Notes: generated from the sequence alone by a model not told the origin. DNA of 58,637 nt from Tannerellaceae bacterium (GCA_021203545.1 JAJQAZ010000114.1:1-58637), one strand, 5' to 3'. Shown: positions 10,414 through 20,229, counted from the first letter of the stretch. Numbers and translations are program-made.

Positions 10414-11591
10414 TTATTCAGATAGTTTATTCTGCTCATAATAACCTGCCCCAATTACTTTATACAAAACTCCTCCCAATATAACCAGTCCCAACCCTGT
10501 AATATAAGCAGTAGTATAATTGCTCATCTCCGCAATATATCCCCCGGCCAACACTCCAATACCGATTCCCAGATCACCGGAAATATAATAAGAGGAATTA
10601 GCTGTTCCCCGTTGATTATGGGTTGCCAGATTCACAAAAACAGCCTGGAATGCTGGAAAGACATACCCATAAGAAATTCCCAGTGTAAAGGCTGATAGAT
10701 AGAAAGAGTGCGCTGTTTTCAGAAAAATAAACATCCCATAACTAACAATCATCAGGATAATCCCTGTAAATATTACTTTATTTAATTTACCGGCTTTCAT
10801 TAAGCCGGCAGCCAGCACACGGGAACTAACCAACCCAATAGAAAAAATAGCGAAAAATATACCTGTACCGGTTACAAGTCCGACCTCGTCGGCACCATAA
10901 ATGGCTACATAAGTAGTCAGAATACCATAGCTAAAAGAAATTAAAGTAAAAATAAAAGCACAAGGTAAACCTTTAACCAGAAAAAACGATCCAAAGAAAT
11001 GGGTTCCTTATTCTTTTTAATCGGTATAGTGTCTGTTTTTATCATAACAGCACAGATAATTCCCAGCATACCCGCAATCAGGGAAGTCATAAAAACATAG
11101 GTGTAATTTTGGAAACTATCAAACAGAAAAAGAGAAGCGGTAGGCCCGGTAGCCATAGCGAGGTTAGTAGAAAGGGCATAATAGCCAATCCCTTCGTTAC
11201 GCCGGGAGGCAGGCATGACATCTATGGCTACTGTTGAATTGGATATGGTAACCATACCGAATGCCATTCCATGAAGTGCCCGCAGAATAGCAAAAACAAG
11301 CAGGGTAGTTGCCAGAATATAGCCTCCGAAAAATGCAACAAAAAGGCAGTAGCAAATAATCAGTAACCATTTACGGGGAAGCGAATCCACCAGATAGTCC
11401 CCAAAAGGACGTATAAACAAAGCCGTAATTGTATAGGAAGAAAGAATAATACCTACTAATGATTTCCCTGCGTGAAACTGGTTTAATAAATACAGGGGTA
11501 AAATAGGAAGCAACAGATAAAAAGAGAAAAACATCAGGAAACTGCTCAGGAAAGACCAGATATAGGCCGGGGTCAATAATTTATCTTTCAT
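10414..11591 (-). pseudogene. MFS transporter (drug/sugar exporter type), frameshifted
   Basis: A 12-helix major facilitator protein of about 392 residues in two frames. The N-terminal part starts MKDKLLTPAYIWSFLSSFL at 11591. It contains the motif A-like loop RPFGDYLVDSLPRK and then reads into KVYLVLLFLL and a stop. Inserting one T in the T6 run near 10985-10990 restores FLVKGLPCAFIFTLISFSYG and joins the C-terminal frame (10414-10833 and upstream). The longer ORF start at 11696 is less likely, because the hydrophobic first helix fits the 11591 start. It is divergent from the AraC-type gene at 11695, a common regulator/exporter arrangement. Substrate unknown. Confidence 0.85.
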
Positions 11592-11694
11592 TGTAATACA
11601 CTTATATTTTAGACAGCAAAGGTAGAGAGAAACAAACTGTCTCTTTTTATCTTTAAATATCATTTTTGTTTGTCTGCCGGAGTCAGGAATTTGC

Positions 11695-12525
11695 ATGTTT
11701 TTGTATATGCAAACAGAACAGAGGCTTTATAAATTTGATGATCCGGTATATTATACCTGCTATAACCAGCTTACCTACCGAGAAATAGATGAACCTTTTC
11801 ACCGGTTAATCCACATAATGGAAGGTTCTCTTCATATCACTATCTCCGGCAAAGAGTATGAAGCACACGCAGGTGAATATATGCTATTAGCCAAAGAAAA
11901 TCTGGCACGGATAAAAATGGTACCTTCACCCCGGAGTGGTTATTTCAGGTTGATCTGTGTAAACATTTCGGACAAAGCTTTAAAACGATACCTTCAACAA
12001 AATACCTATCCGGAGAACAGGCATTATCTACCTGTAACTGTAAAGAAATTGTCAGCCCATAGTTTGTGGGACATTCTGTTTGCAGATTTGAAACTCTCTA
12101 TCCACAAGAACTATGTATTGGACAGGAATCTGATGAATATGAAATGTCAACAGGCAATTTATGTATTGACTCTTTTAGATAAAGATTTAATATTTTCGTT
12201 ATTTTATTTCGAGGACTTTCCCAGAAAAGATCTGCGGGAATATATGGAACAAAACTATATGTTTAATGTACCGTTAAAAGTTTTTGCCGAATATTCAGGA
12301 CGAAGTCTCTCTACTTTCCGAAGGGAATTCGTAAAATTCTTCCATACAACTCCCACCCGGTGACTTCTTTCCAGACGCCTGGAAGAAGCCTACAAAAGAT
12401 TGGCAACCGGAACAGTAAAGCCTGTAGAGATATACCTGGAACTGGGATTTGAAACGCAGGCTCATTTTAACCGTTGTTTTAAACAGAAATACGGTATACC
12501 TCCGGGACAACTTGCAAAAAGCTAA
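11695..12525 (+). pseudogene. AraC-family transcriptional regulator interrupted by TGA
   Basis: About 276 residues, with an N-terminal cupin-like sensing region (about 1-110) and a C-terminal double helix-turn-helix. The first helix-turn-helix (VPLKVFAEYSGRSLSTFRREF) is followed by TTPTR and then TGA at 12361-12363. The same frame continues LLSRRLEEAYKRLATG and the second helix-turn-helix (PVEIYLELGFETQAHFNRCF) to the stop at 12523-12525. AraC proteins usually have Trp at the interrupted position, so a TGG to TGA transition is the simplest explanation. The truncated product lacks half its DNA-binding domain. The divergent MFS transporter is the likely target. A start 12 bases downstream (MQTEQRL) is equally possible. 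Confidence 0.88.
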
Positions 12526-12681
12526 GACAGTCCAGATCTCATTCATAGATATTTGTGTCTGCCAAATCCCTATCCTCCACTTTTAGAAGAAACAGAAACA
12601 TTTCCAGCGTGTTAATCTATCCCTTTAATAAACTACTGTCCGATGATAGATTCATTTAATTGGCAAATGTTGTTGTAAACT

Positions 12682-13431
12682 TCATTTTTGGAGTATCTTC
12701 TTTAAGTAAGCAACATCCAACAAATTCACTGTCTGAAAATTTCCTTTATAAAATACCGCCCAGTTGTTGAATACACAAGGTAACTCTTTTGCCTGTTGCA
12801 GGGTGTTTACCCGGATCAGGGATAGGGGAACGTTATTTATTTCGCAATACTGTTTTATCTTTTCAATGTTTTGATATATGTAGGGGCATTGCATCGTATA
12901 ATAAATGGTTAATTCTTTATTTTCAATTTTGGGGATTTTCGCATTGGGTGCGAATTTGGGTACTGTTCCGTCAAAAGAAAGAGCAAGCAATTCGTATCCG
13001 TTACCGGTGGTATCTACTACCTCAAAGCCGTACTTTTTGGCAAATGACTGGTCAGAGAGCCAGGCTTTCTGTTTTTGTGCACCGAGCATGCAAATGCCGG
13101 ACTTCCCTTTTTGCCGGGCATCATTCACACAATATTCCAACAGCGATTTTCCGTACCCTTTTCCTTTGTAATTTCCTAACACCCATAAGCAATAGATATA
13201 ATAATAGTTGTCGCCAACTATGGGAACCCAGGCTGTTTCAAGAGGAGCATATTCAATAAAAACCGTAGCCTTTTCATTTAATTTTCTGAAAACATGACCT
13301 TCCTTTAGCCGGTTAGCAAGCCAGGTTCGCTTGGCATCGATACCCGGGTGAGGCTTTTTACTACGGATAATACAGCATACATGTTCATCCGAAAGGTTTT
13401 CTGTTGTTAAATTTACGAAAATAGGATCCAT
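12682..13431 (-). CDS. GNAT N-acetyltransferase with YoaP-like C-terminal domain
   Basis: 249 residues. The N-terminal two-thirds is a GNAT fold with the acetyl-CoA-binding segment LGNYKGKGYGKSLLEYC (about residues 90-105) followed by the family's second half (AKKYGFEVVDTTGNGYELL). The last 70 residues (from about 180, YYTMQCPYIYQNIEKIKQYC) match the YoaP-like domain that often follows such acetyltransferases. That region looks thioredoxin-like, with a Cys-Pro pair. The substrate is unknown. The gene stands alone, intact, and converges with the AraC remnant. The start ATG at 13431 (MDPIFVNLTTENL) fits the family. Confidence 0.85.
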   Translation of the reverse strand: MDPIFVNLTTENLSDEHVCCIIRSKKPHPGIDAKRTWLANRLKEGHVFRKLNEKATVFIEYAPLETAWVPIVGDNYYYIYCLWVLGNYKGKGYGKSLLEYCVNDARQKGKSGICMLGAQKQKAWLSDQSFAKKYGFEVVDTTGNGYELLALSFDGTVPKFAPNAKIPKIENKELTIYYTMQCPYIYQNIEKIKQYCEINNVPLSLIRVNTLQQAKELPCVFNNWAVFYKGNFQTVNLLDVAYLKKILQK

Positions 13432-13449
13432 AGGTACGATTGCTTTACA

Positions 13450-13982
13450 TTAATCTTTGTTGTATCTCACTATATTTAGTTGGGGTGGATAATAATCCAA
13501 TCCTTTCAGGTTATCAGTTACATAGAGATTATTTAGTTGATACCAGCTCAGAACCAATTGATGGTCGTTAAAAACAATACAATATTCAGTTTCTTCAGTA
13601 ATTTCAGTTTCTTCATACGCTAAGAGATATTCGGGATCATATTTTATTTCTCTAAATATCCTTTTGTATAAACAGGTTTTAGTTTCAAACTAAGAAAGTC
13701 TCCTTCTTTAATTTCAATTTCGGAGGGGATTCTTCTTGTACCGGTGCAGGTTGATAAAACAAAAAACAGAGAATCCTCCTTTTGTAGTTCTATAATATGT
13801 GTACAAAAGAAAGGTATATGGGGATGTCCTCCTGATGTTGTAATTTGATTGACCCGGTATAGCAAAGATGAATCTCTTACAGCTTTATACTGATTTTCTG
13901 GGATTATGTTTACTGCTGTCTTACAGGAAGTAAGACTGATTATTGCTATGAAACAGATAAAGGGTAAAACTTTTAACATCAC
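13450..13982 (-). pseudogene. Small lipoprotein of unknown function, frameshifted
   Basis: The N-terminus is a lipoprotein signal (MMLKVLPFICFIAIISLTSC, lipobox LTSC), placing the protein in the cell envelope. The open frame stops after PVYTKGYLEK at 13644. Shifting by one base in the short A run (ACAAAAGG, near 13655-13660) continues as RIFREIKYDPEYLLAYEETE and on to NIVRYNKD with a stop at 13450. The rebuilt protein is about 177 residues. I do not recognise a family. The continuation has normal coding character, which supports an indel over a genuine short protein. Confidence 0.65.
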
Positions 13983-14120
13983 AATTATAATTTGAATGAT
14001 TCTATCAAAAGTAAAAACATAATTCTATTTATCATTCAAATTTGTCATAAAAAGGAGGTTTCCGTTTTTTTAGTCGGGTGGATTTATTATTTTTGTTTGA
14101 TAAACTTATACGCTATAGCC

Positions 14121-14555
14121 ATGGAAACAACAATCAACTTTTCGCAGGTTCCTTTCGGTTATGCCATATGCCTGAACCGCGAATGCGTACAGGCCGGTAC
14201 CTGTTTAAGACAAGTGATAGAACCGGTAGTACCGGCAGATCTTCAACATTGGACTATTATCAGCCCTAAATACCTGGCCTCGCTGGAGGATAATTGCCAC
14301 CATTACCGGCCTGCTGTTAAAGTACGTTTCGCAAAAGGGTTTATAGGTATTTTACAAAACCTGCCTTATAAACAGATGCAAACGGTTGTTGACTCTCTGA
14401 AATCTTATTTTAGCCGGCGAACTTACTTCCGGATTCGTAAGGGTGAACGTTTACTTTCTCCGGTGGAACAGCGAAAGATACTGACGATACTTAAAAACTG
14501 TGGGGTATCTCAACCCGGAGAGTTTGATGCCTATATAGAAGAGTATGATTGGTAA
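14121..14555 (+). CDS. DUF6078-like protein
   Basis: About 144 residues starting METTINFSQVPFGYAICLNRE. A longer in-frame extension to 13992 exists but encodes a hydrophobic stretch unlike the rest, and the ATG at 14121 fits better. Visible features are conserved-looking cysteines early on (CLNRECVQAGTCLR) and a basic C-terminal half (SRRTYFRIRKGERLLSPVEQ). The resemblance to the Bacteroidales DUF6078 family is from memory of the N-terminal pattern. No signal peptide or membrane segment, so probably cytoplasmic; function unknown. Confidence 0.65.
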   Translation: METTINFSQVPFGYAICLNRECVQAGTCLRQVIEPVVPADLQHWTIISPKYLASLEDNCHHYRPAVKVRFAKGFIGILQNLPYKQMQTVVDSLKSYFSRRTYFRIRKGERLLSPVEQRKILTILKNCGVSQPGEFDAYIEEYDW

Positions 14556-14595
14556 GGCGGCATACTTCATCCTTGCAATGACCTCTTTTTGATAC

Positions 14596-14699
14596 TGCAG
14601 TGCCTTCGTATTGGCACTCCGGTGCCACCTGCATGGCACTCGAATGCCATTACTATTGGCACTGTAGTGCCACCTGCATGGCACAGCAATGCCTTCGTG
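14596..14699. repeat. Two 39-bp palindrome-rich direct repeats at 45-bp spacing
   Basis: Copies at 14610-14648 and 14655-14693 share the pattern TTGGCACT-N3-(G/A)GTGCCACCTGCATGGCAC-N5-TGCC, with partial copies on either side (TGCCTTCG at 14601 and 14691). Each copy is built from TGGCAC/GTGCCA half-palindromes and can fold into stacked hairpins. This occupies most of the 14556-14882 gene-free stretch; the rest holds nothing I recognise. Confidence 0.7.
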
Positions 14700-14882
14700 G
14701 TATTATTTACTACTTCTCAGGTGAAGTATTAGTGGTTGACGGTGAGGATTCTGACCACCGTTGTGTATTTTCCATATAAATGGGTTAACAGCAGTTGATT
14801 TTTAACTTTATATTTTTGATAACTTTCCAACTTGCTCTTTTTGCATACATCTTAAATGAAGTATAATTCTTATCTTTATACA

Positions 14883-15470
14883 ATGAAAAAGAGTTTATTG
14901 TTTCTGATTCTATTATTAAGTTGTTCATTTGTTTATGGGCAGAAAAAGGTACCTCCTAAAGATGAAATGGTTTCATTTCTGATTGAACATAGTTATTTCA
15001 GAGACCCAAATTTTACTCATCAGGAGGCTGCTGATAAAGTATATAATTTATTTAAGTCAATACTTCTGGAAGATAAAAAGGAAACGAGATTCTCCCGTTT
15101 TAAGGATGAAGCTTTGGATTTATATTATGAAAATTCAGTCTCTTTATTTGAAGATAGCCCGGATGTTTGGCGGCATGTGATTCGTAAAACATTTTCCCTT
15201 TTATCATTAGCTCTTATTGCTGATGAGTTTCGTTATGAGTCTTTTTTAACTGATGCTCTATACTGTTTATCAAATATGGGTGAGGGTAACTATAAAAAAG
15301 AAGAAGCAATTGTGAAAGTGACTCATTTATTAATTGCGATAGAATTGGAAGATCCGGAATACCTGATTCAGAATTTATTAACAGAATTGCAGGACGATGT
15401 CCCTTTTTTAAAAGAGAAAGTGTGGGATGAGAAATTTATAACCGGTTATATCAGGATGTTTCAAAAGTAG
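14883..15470 (+). CDS. Secreted hypothetical protein
   Basis: About 195 residues. The N-terminus is a signal peptide (MKKSLLFLILLLSCSFVYGQ, likely cleaved after YGQ or retained at the Cys), which makes the ATG at 14883 the better start than the upstream in-frame ATG at 14856. The mature part is helical and acidic, with no motif I recognise. The HD gene follows 25 bp downstream on the same strand, so they may be co-transcribed. Function unknown; periplasmic or envelope location inferred. Confidence 0.75.
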   Translation: MKKSLLFLILLLSCSFVYGQKKVPPKDEMVSFLIEHSYFRDPNFTHQEAADKVYNLFKSILLEDKKETRFSRFKDEALDLYYENSVSLFEDSPDVWRHVIRKTFSLLSLALIADEFRYESFLTDALYCLSNMGEGNYKKEEAIVKVTHLLIAIELEDPEYLIQNLLTELQDDVPFLKEKVWDEKFITGYIRMFQK

Positions 15471-15494
15471 TTTCAACAAAAACAGCAGTAAAAA

Positions 15495-16085
15495 ATGATT
15501 TCAGAAAGATTAGCTAAACAGATTGAGTTTATAAAAGAGATTGATAAAGTCAAGTATATTCTGCGGAAAACAAAACTAATTAATAGCGACCGGAACGAAA
15601 ATGATGCGGAGCATAGCTGGCACCTGGCGTTGATGGCAATTGTTTTAGCCGGACATTCAAATGAACCGGTTGATGTATTGAAAGTTATAAAGATGCTATT
15701 GATACATGATCTGGTGGAAATTGACGCAGGAGATACGTTTATTTATGATACGCAGAAAAACCATTCAAATACAGAGGAGGAACGTTTGGCTGCCAACCGT
15801 ATTTTCGGATTACTACCCAGCGACCAGGCAGAGGAATTCATTGAATTATGGGAAGAGTTCGAAGCAGGGAAGACCCAAGAAGCTAAATTTGCGCGATCCA
15901 TGGACCGGTTAGAACCCTTGCTTCAAAACTATTCGAATAACGGGGGCACCTGGCGCGAATACGAAATAAGTTACAACACTGTGTACGAAAAGAAAAAGAT
16001 CGTTCGCGAAGGCTCTGAAACACTCTGGAGTTTTGTGGAAAACTTACTGAATGAAAGCGTAGAGAAAGGATTTTTTAATTCCTGA
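15495..16085 (+). CDS. HD-domain phosphohydrolase (YfbR/HD_3-like)
   Basis: 196 residues with the metal-binding H...HD...D pattern: His in NDAEHSWHLAL (about residue 38), the HD pair in LLIHDLVEIDAGDTF (about 75-76), and a later Asp (SMDRLEPLLQ, about 139). These residues define the HD superfamily. Members of this size and spacing hydrolyse deoxynucleoside 5'-monophosphates, so 5'-nucleotidase activity is likely but not proven. Cytoplasmic and intact. It converges with the CE1 esterase gene. Confidence 0.85.
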   Translation: MISERLAKQIEFIKEIDKVKYILRKTKLINSDRNENDAEHSWHLALMAIVLAGHSNEPVDVLKVIKMLLIHDLVEIDAGDTFIYDTQKNHSNTEEERLAANRIFGLLPSDQAEEFIELWEEFEAGKTQEAKFARSMDRLEPLLQNYSNNGGTWREYEISYNTVYEKKKIVREGSETLWSFVENLLNESVEKGFFNS

Positions 16086-16120
16086 AACGTTCTGAAAATA
16101 CCGGGGCGTTCTGTCTGTTG

Positions 16121-17008
16121 TTACCAGAATAGGCTTTTTGCGAAATTGTATAAGCTGTTTTTCCAGACTGTGAAATCATGTCCGCCGGGTGTTTCATAGT
16201 ATATATGCTCAACTCCGTTTTGTTTCAGGGTTTGACTGTACTCTTCCGGCCATTCTCCTACTACCTCGTCGTCTTCTCCTTTGACGATCATGATGAGTGT
16301 GTTTTCTTTGTATTTGCCGGGAAGTGTAAGGCTTTCTTTTGTGAACAGCCCTTCTTCTGCCGGATAAGGTAAAAGTCCTACCGCAGGGGTGAACGCGCCG
16401 ATGTAACCAAATTGGTCCGGCAAACTGATCCCTGTATGTAAGGCCGAACGTCCTCCCATAGATAAACCTGCAATAGCTGTGTTTTCACGTCCTGTTTTCA
16501 CTGCATAATTGGCTTCAATCCATGGTTTCAGGTTATTTTGCATATCCTGCAGGAAGGCGTCGAACTCACGGAAATGTTCAATAGAAAAGAACTCCGGAGG
16601 TGTTTCCACGTTTTTATGACGGGCCCTGATGTTAGGGATTACGATAATTGTTTCCGGTATTTTGCCTTCGGCAGCAAGATTCCCTATAATTTCGGCCGGA
16701 TGTCCGCCCAGCCATTCATTTTCATCTCCTCCAATGCCATGAAGCAGGTATAGAACGGGATATTCCGTTTCCTGATTGTATCCCGGTGGCAGGATAACAA
16801 TTGCATTTCTTTCATTTTCTGTTGTAGTAGAGTAATAGCTGATTTTGTGCTCTTCTCCGTATAATACTCCGGCCTTCCGGGTATCAAAACCGGGAGGTGT
16901 TTCAAAGTTCTCATTTTCCACGGATGTGCTCCGGCCGGTTGCTGTACAACTTACCAGAGCGGTAAGTATGTACAGGATTCCGGAAACTATATATAGGTAT
17001 CTTTGCAT
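16121..17008 (-). CDS. CE1 family esterase lipoprotein (acetyl-xylan/feruloyl esterase type)
   Basis: 295 residues. The signal ends in a lipobox-like LVSC (about residues 18-21), so the protein is probably membrane anchored. The alpha/beta hydrolase core shows LYLLHGIGG (oxyanion region), the nucleophile elbow GLSMGG (Ser at about 174), an acidic residue in VKGEDDEV, and the catalytic His in GGHDFTVW. It removes acyl groups such as acetate or ferulate from xylan side positions. It is the last gene of the leftward operon GH8 - GH43 - CE1; its ATG lies one base after the GH43 stop. Confidence 0.87.
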   Translation of the reverse strand: MQRYLYIVSGILYILTALVSCTATGRSTSVENENFETPPGFDTRKAGVLYGEEHKISYYSTTTENERNAIVILPPGYNQETEYPVLYLLHGIGGDENEWLGGHPAEIIGNLAAEGKIPETIIVIPNIRARHKNVETPPEFFSIEHFREFDAFLQDMQNNLKPWIEANYAVKTGRENTAIAGLSMGGRSALHTGISLPDQFGYIGAFTPAVGLLPYPAEEGLFTKESLTLPGKYKENTLIMIVKGEDDEVVGEWPEEYSQTLKQNGVEHIYYETPGGHDFTVWKNSLYNFAKSLFW

Positions 17009-17009
17009 A

Positions 17010-18773
17010 TTAAAGGCGTATATCGTTACCCGATGTTGTATACAATCCGACCAGGCTGCCTGTGAAACCTCCTGCTATATCGGTTGAGAGGATATCACCG
17101 GAAACAGTTCCTCCGATATTTACGAAATGATTGTTATCGTACGAGTAGTTAAACCGGTAGTTGTCTCCTTCTGCTACGATCTGTAATCGGACCGGATTGT
17201 TTATATCTATCTTTTCGGAAGCAATAAGGATAGAAGAAACCTGTACCTCCGGTCCTCTTCTTTCTCCCTCTGTTCTTTCCAGGACGATGTAATAGTCTTT
17301 TCCTTTTTTGGTGATCCCGAATACGTAGTGGAACGATTCGCTCTGGTAGCACACCATACCGGCCAGGTCGTTTTCGGAAGCCGGCTTATAAACAAGTGTA
17401 ACGGATGCTTCGAATGTTTTATGTTGTTGACGGTAGAAGAGGGTAGAGGTAGGCAATGCCTGTTTCAGATTGGTACCGGATGGAGTTACTTGTAATCCTC
17501 TGTTCTTTCCGGCAGAGATAAAGTCCTCCCGCGGACCTCTTATACCAATCCATTTATAATCCAACTCTTTGGTAGCGAAATCGTCCCGGAATGTAAAGTT
17601 GCCGCTGGGTATAAATGAATCTTTTCCCGTTTTATTTTCGGTACCCGCAGGCATTTTTAACGTAGGCTTCATCGGAATAAGCCCGTTTTCGAAAACAGGG
17701 AATTCGCCACTCCAGTCTACCGGAAGGATAAATGTTTCCCTACCTGTATTTACCCTGCCTTTTTCATTGGGGCGTACTGCCAGAAATACACCATAGTATT
17801 TACCATCAGGTCCTTCCACAAGATCCGCATGTCCGGCCCAGTCTACCCGGTTGGGTCTCTCTTCCGGGAAATACCGCTGGGTAAGAATTGGATTACCGGG
17901 TGCGGGTGTATAGGGGCCTTTGGGGTTGTCGCTGACGAAGATTACTTCGCTATGCCAGTCGCCTGTTCCTCCTTCGGCACACATCAAATAATATTTTCCG
18001 TTTTTCTTATAGATATGGGGCGCCTCTATCCAGATTGGTTTTTGGGAAATATCCACACCGCCGTCTACAATAATCCGGTCGGTTCCGGGAATGATCCGGT
18101 CGGTTTCTACATCATATTCCCATACTTTTATCACACAGTGGCCGGTGTAAAGCTCTTTCCCTTCATCCGGGGCATCGTTGTGCACAACATAGGCTTTGCC
18201 GTTGTCGTCAAAAAACAGGGAAGGGTCTATTCCGTTAAAATCCAGTTTGATGGGGTCGCTCCAACCCTGGAAGGGGTCTTTTGTTTTTACGACCATATTG
18301 CCGATGTCGCCGGCAAACTGGGTGGTAATCATATAGAACGTATCATTGTATTTATTGTACCGGATAGCCGGAGCGTAAATACCGGCCGAAATACCGGTAT
18401 CCTGTACTTTGAGTTGCGATTTCCGGTCCAGCACATGCCCTATCTGTGTCCAGTTCACCAGATCGGTAGAGTGGAAGATCGGTACACCGGGAAACATGGC
18501 GAATGATGAACAAACCAGGAAATAATCGTCGCCTTTGCGTGTAATACTCGGGTCGGGATAACAGCCCTGCAGGATAGGATTGTAAAATTCGCCGGGTTGT
18601 AAGGGATACTCATTGTATACTTTATCATTGCCCTGATAGATAAAATCAGTAAATAACGCGGTGTTTTTGGATTTGTTTTTTGCCATTACAACGTTTGGTA
18701 TTACCAGGCATACACAAGCCAATAGCAGGATGGATTGCCTGCATAGTTGAACAATTCTTTTGATTGGGTACAT
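17010..18773 (-). CDS. GH43 beta-xylosidase/arabinofuranosidase
   Basis: 587 residues with a signal peptide (MYPIKRIVQLCRQSILLLAC…VMA). The five-bladed GH43 core has all three expected acids: base Asp in GCYPDPSITR (about residue 72), the pKa-modulating Asp in FNGIDPSLFF, and acid Glu in WIEAPHIYKKNGKYYL. The C-terminal 190 residues form a concanavalin-like beta-sandwich typical of two-domain GH43 xylosidases. It probably cleaves xylo-oligosaccharides or arabinose substituents in the periplasm. Second gene of the leftward operon, 43 bp behind the GH8 gene and one base before the esterase gene. Confidence 0.9.
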   Translation of the reverse strand: MYPIKRIVQLCRQSILLLACVCLVIPNVVMAKNKSKNTALFTDFIYQGNDKVYNEYPLQPGEFYNPILQGCYPDPSITRKGDDYFLVCSSFAMFPGVPIFHSTDLVNWTQIGHVLDRKSQLKVQDTGISAGIYAPAIRYNKYNDTFYMITTQFAGDIGNMVVKTKDPFQGWSDPIKLDFNGIDPSLFFDDNGKAYVVHNDAPDEGKELYTGHCVIKVWEYDVETDRIIPGTDRIIVDGGVDISQKPIWIEAPHIYKKNGKYYLMCAEGGTGDWHSEVIFVSDNPKGPYTPAPGNPILTQRYFPEERPNRVDWAGHADLVEGPDGKYYGVFLAVRPNEKGRVNTGRETFILPVDWSGEFPVFENGLIPMKPTLKMPAGTENKTGKDSFIPSGNFTFRDDFATKELDYKWIGIRGPREDFISAGKNRGLQVTPSGTNLKQALPTSTLFYRQQHKTFEASVTLVYKPASENDLAGMVCYQSESFHYVFGITKKGKDYYIVLERTEGERRGPEVQVSSILIASEKIDINNPVRLQIVAEGDNYRFNYSYDNNHFVNIGGTVSGDILSTDIAGGFTGSLVGLYTTSGNDIRL

Positions 18774-18816
18774 AGTACTTTAATTTTTATAATTCGGTAT
18801 ATATTTTGTTTTTTAT

Positions 18817-20085
18817 TTATTTTTCAGGATACAGGATGCGATAGTTTCCACTCAGGTGCATATAAGCGAAAAGTTGTAGTAAGCCGTCATAATAGGCATC
18901 AAAATAGCCGTCGGAGTAGGGTTCGTTTTTTAAACTCCAGAAGTGATGTATGAATTCAACACTTTCCGGATGTGAACATACAAGAGATGCGGCAGTGGCT
19001 CCCGCTACTAACCCGAGAGAGTGCCGTAAGGCCGTATATCCGCCTGCAGGCAGAATTTCATCTACCATGGAACCGTCCATATTGTATTGGTCTACAAATG
19101 TTGTAAGTCCTTGCGAATAGAGGAATTTCTGTATTTTATGCCCGTATTCCTGTTGCCACTCCCTGTCCACGCAACTCCATGAATAATCCAGCGCAATATT
19201 CATCGGGACCCGCCAGGAGTCGAAACGGAACGCTTCTCCGATCAGTCCCCTGCCTTTTAAGGGGGAACCGTCATAATGCGAATAATCCGGATTCAGGCCT
19301 GTAACCGGATGGATGGCAGTATGCAGGTAAGCCCGGCTTTTAGTAGCACATTCCAGCCATAATTCTTCCCGGCCGTCGTTGGCCCACATGGCCCATACTT
19401 CATAAAATGCAGGGAGGTGGTAAGAGGGATCTGTAAAAGTAGCTCCCCAGCTATGGGGCACAAAAGTGATAAGTTTGTGTTTTTCGTCAATCAGATTGGT
19501 AACTCCCTCTTCTCCTGTCTTGGAGGTCATACAATCTAAAATATACTGTGCCTCTTTCAGATAATGGATACCTGTATCATTCTCCCAGCGGTTGGATGCG
19601 AAAATAAGAGCAGTAATATAATACAATTCTCCGTCCGAAGCCGGCCCCTGTGCATTGCGTGTACTGTCTGTAGCACAGCTCCATGCAAAATATCCTTCCC
19701 ACGGACCTTCCCTGTGCTGCATATATTTTACACTCCAGCGCCAGAGTTTATCAAATATATCTTTCCGGTTGAATTGCACGGCAATCATCATGCCGTACGA
19801 CATCCCTTCGGTACGGGCATCGTTGTTTTTAATATCTGATATATAGGCCAGCGAGTCGTCAACTTCAAAATAGATTTTATCCGGTCCTTCAAACAGGTTG
19901 TAAAAAACCTCTTCCAGCCTTTTATCGATCTCTTCCTGTGTGTAGCCGGCTTCGAGTAACAGGTTTCTGTATTCTCCTGTTTCAAAGGCGCCCTTTTCCC
20001 ATGGGTATAATTTTTCGCCGGTATTGTTTCCGTTGCAACTTAAAGCGGATAGTATCATACATAATATAATTGTGCTGTGTTTCAT
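18817..20085 (-). CDS. GH8 reducing-end xylose-releasing exo-oligoxylanase
   Basis: About 422 residues from MKHSTIILCMILSALSC, a lipoprotein signal; this start is preferred over the upstream one at 20130, which adds 15 unlikely residues. The (alpha/alpha)6 GH8 core is recognisable: NDARTEGMSYGMM with the catalytic Glu at about residue 93, GYFAWSC, and SDGELYYITAL. The size and motif set fit the Rex subgroup, which removes the reducing-end xylose from xylo-oligosaccharides, although a xylanase is also possible. It is first in its operon and has three operator boxes 97-144 bp upstream. Confidence 0.88.
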   Translation of the reverse strand: MKHSTIILCMILSALSCNGNNTGEKLYPWEKGAFETGEYRNLLLEAGYTQEEIDKRLEEVFYNLFEGPDKIYFEVDDSLAYISDIKNNDARTEGMSYGMMIAVQFNRKDIFDKLWRWSVKYMQHREGPWEGYFAWSCATDSTRNAQGPASDGELYYITALIFASNRWENDTGIHYLKEAQYILDCMTSKTGEEGVTNLIDEKHKLITFVPHSWGATFTDPSYHLPAFYEVWAMWANDGREELWLECATKSRAYLHTAIHPVTGLNPDYSHYDGSPLKGRGLIGEAFRFDSWRVPMNIALDYSWSCVDREWQQEYGHKIQKFLYSQGLTTFVDQYNMDGSMVDEILPAGGYTALRHSLGLVAGATAASLVCSHPESVEFIHHFWSLKNEPYSDGYFDAYYDGLLQLFAYMHLSGNYRILYPEK

Positions 20086-20181
20086 GGTGAATGTGTTTGA
20101 ATGCATCAATATTTGATTTTGCACAAACATATACAGAGTTTTTCAAAGTAATGATAAACCCTGTATCAGGAAGTTTTTTAT

Positions 20182-20229
20182 ATGTTACTTATTTGGATTT
20201 TATGTTACATATATTTTCGTGTATGTTAC
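20182..20229 (-). promoter_or_regulatory. Three GTAACAT operator boxes upstream of the GH8 operon
   Basis: On the minus strand GTAACAT occurs at 20229-20223, 20208-20202 and 20188-20182, spaced 21 and 20 bp, so all three lie on the same face of the helix. A -7-like box TTACTTTG follows at 20151-20144; its last base is 64 bases from the start of the middle box. The same arrangement precedes susC and the CE1-CE1 gene, so these are probable binding sites for the HTCS AraC-type domain. Confidence 0.65.

Noticed and set aside
12361-12363. TGA recoded as Trp (alternative genetic code)
   Set aside because: TAG also interrupts two other genes (istA and a GH43), and intact genes such as the CE6-GH43 and SusC proteins use ordinary Trp codons and normal stops; a genetic-code change would not explain the mixture.
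14610-14640. Sigma-54 promoter from TGGCAC matches in the palindromic repeats
   Set aside because: The -12 position reads TGCC and not TTGC in every copy, so the TGGCAC is part of the palindrome.
14601-14699. Possible CRISPR array
   Set aside because: Only two full copies, spacing of 6 bp between them, no variable spacers and no cas genes in the window.
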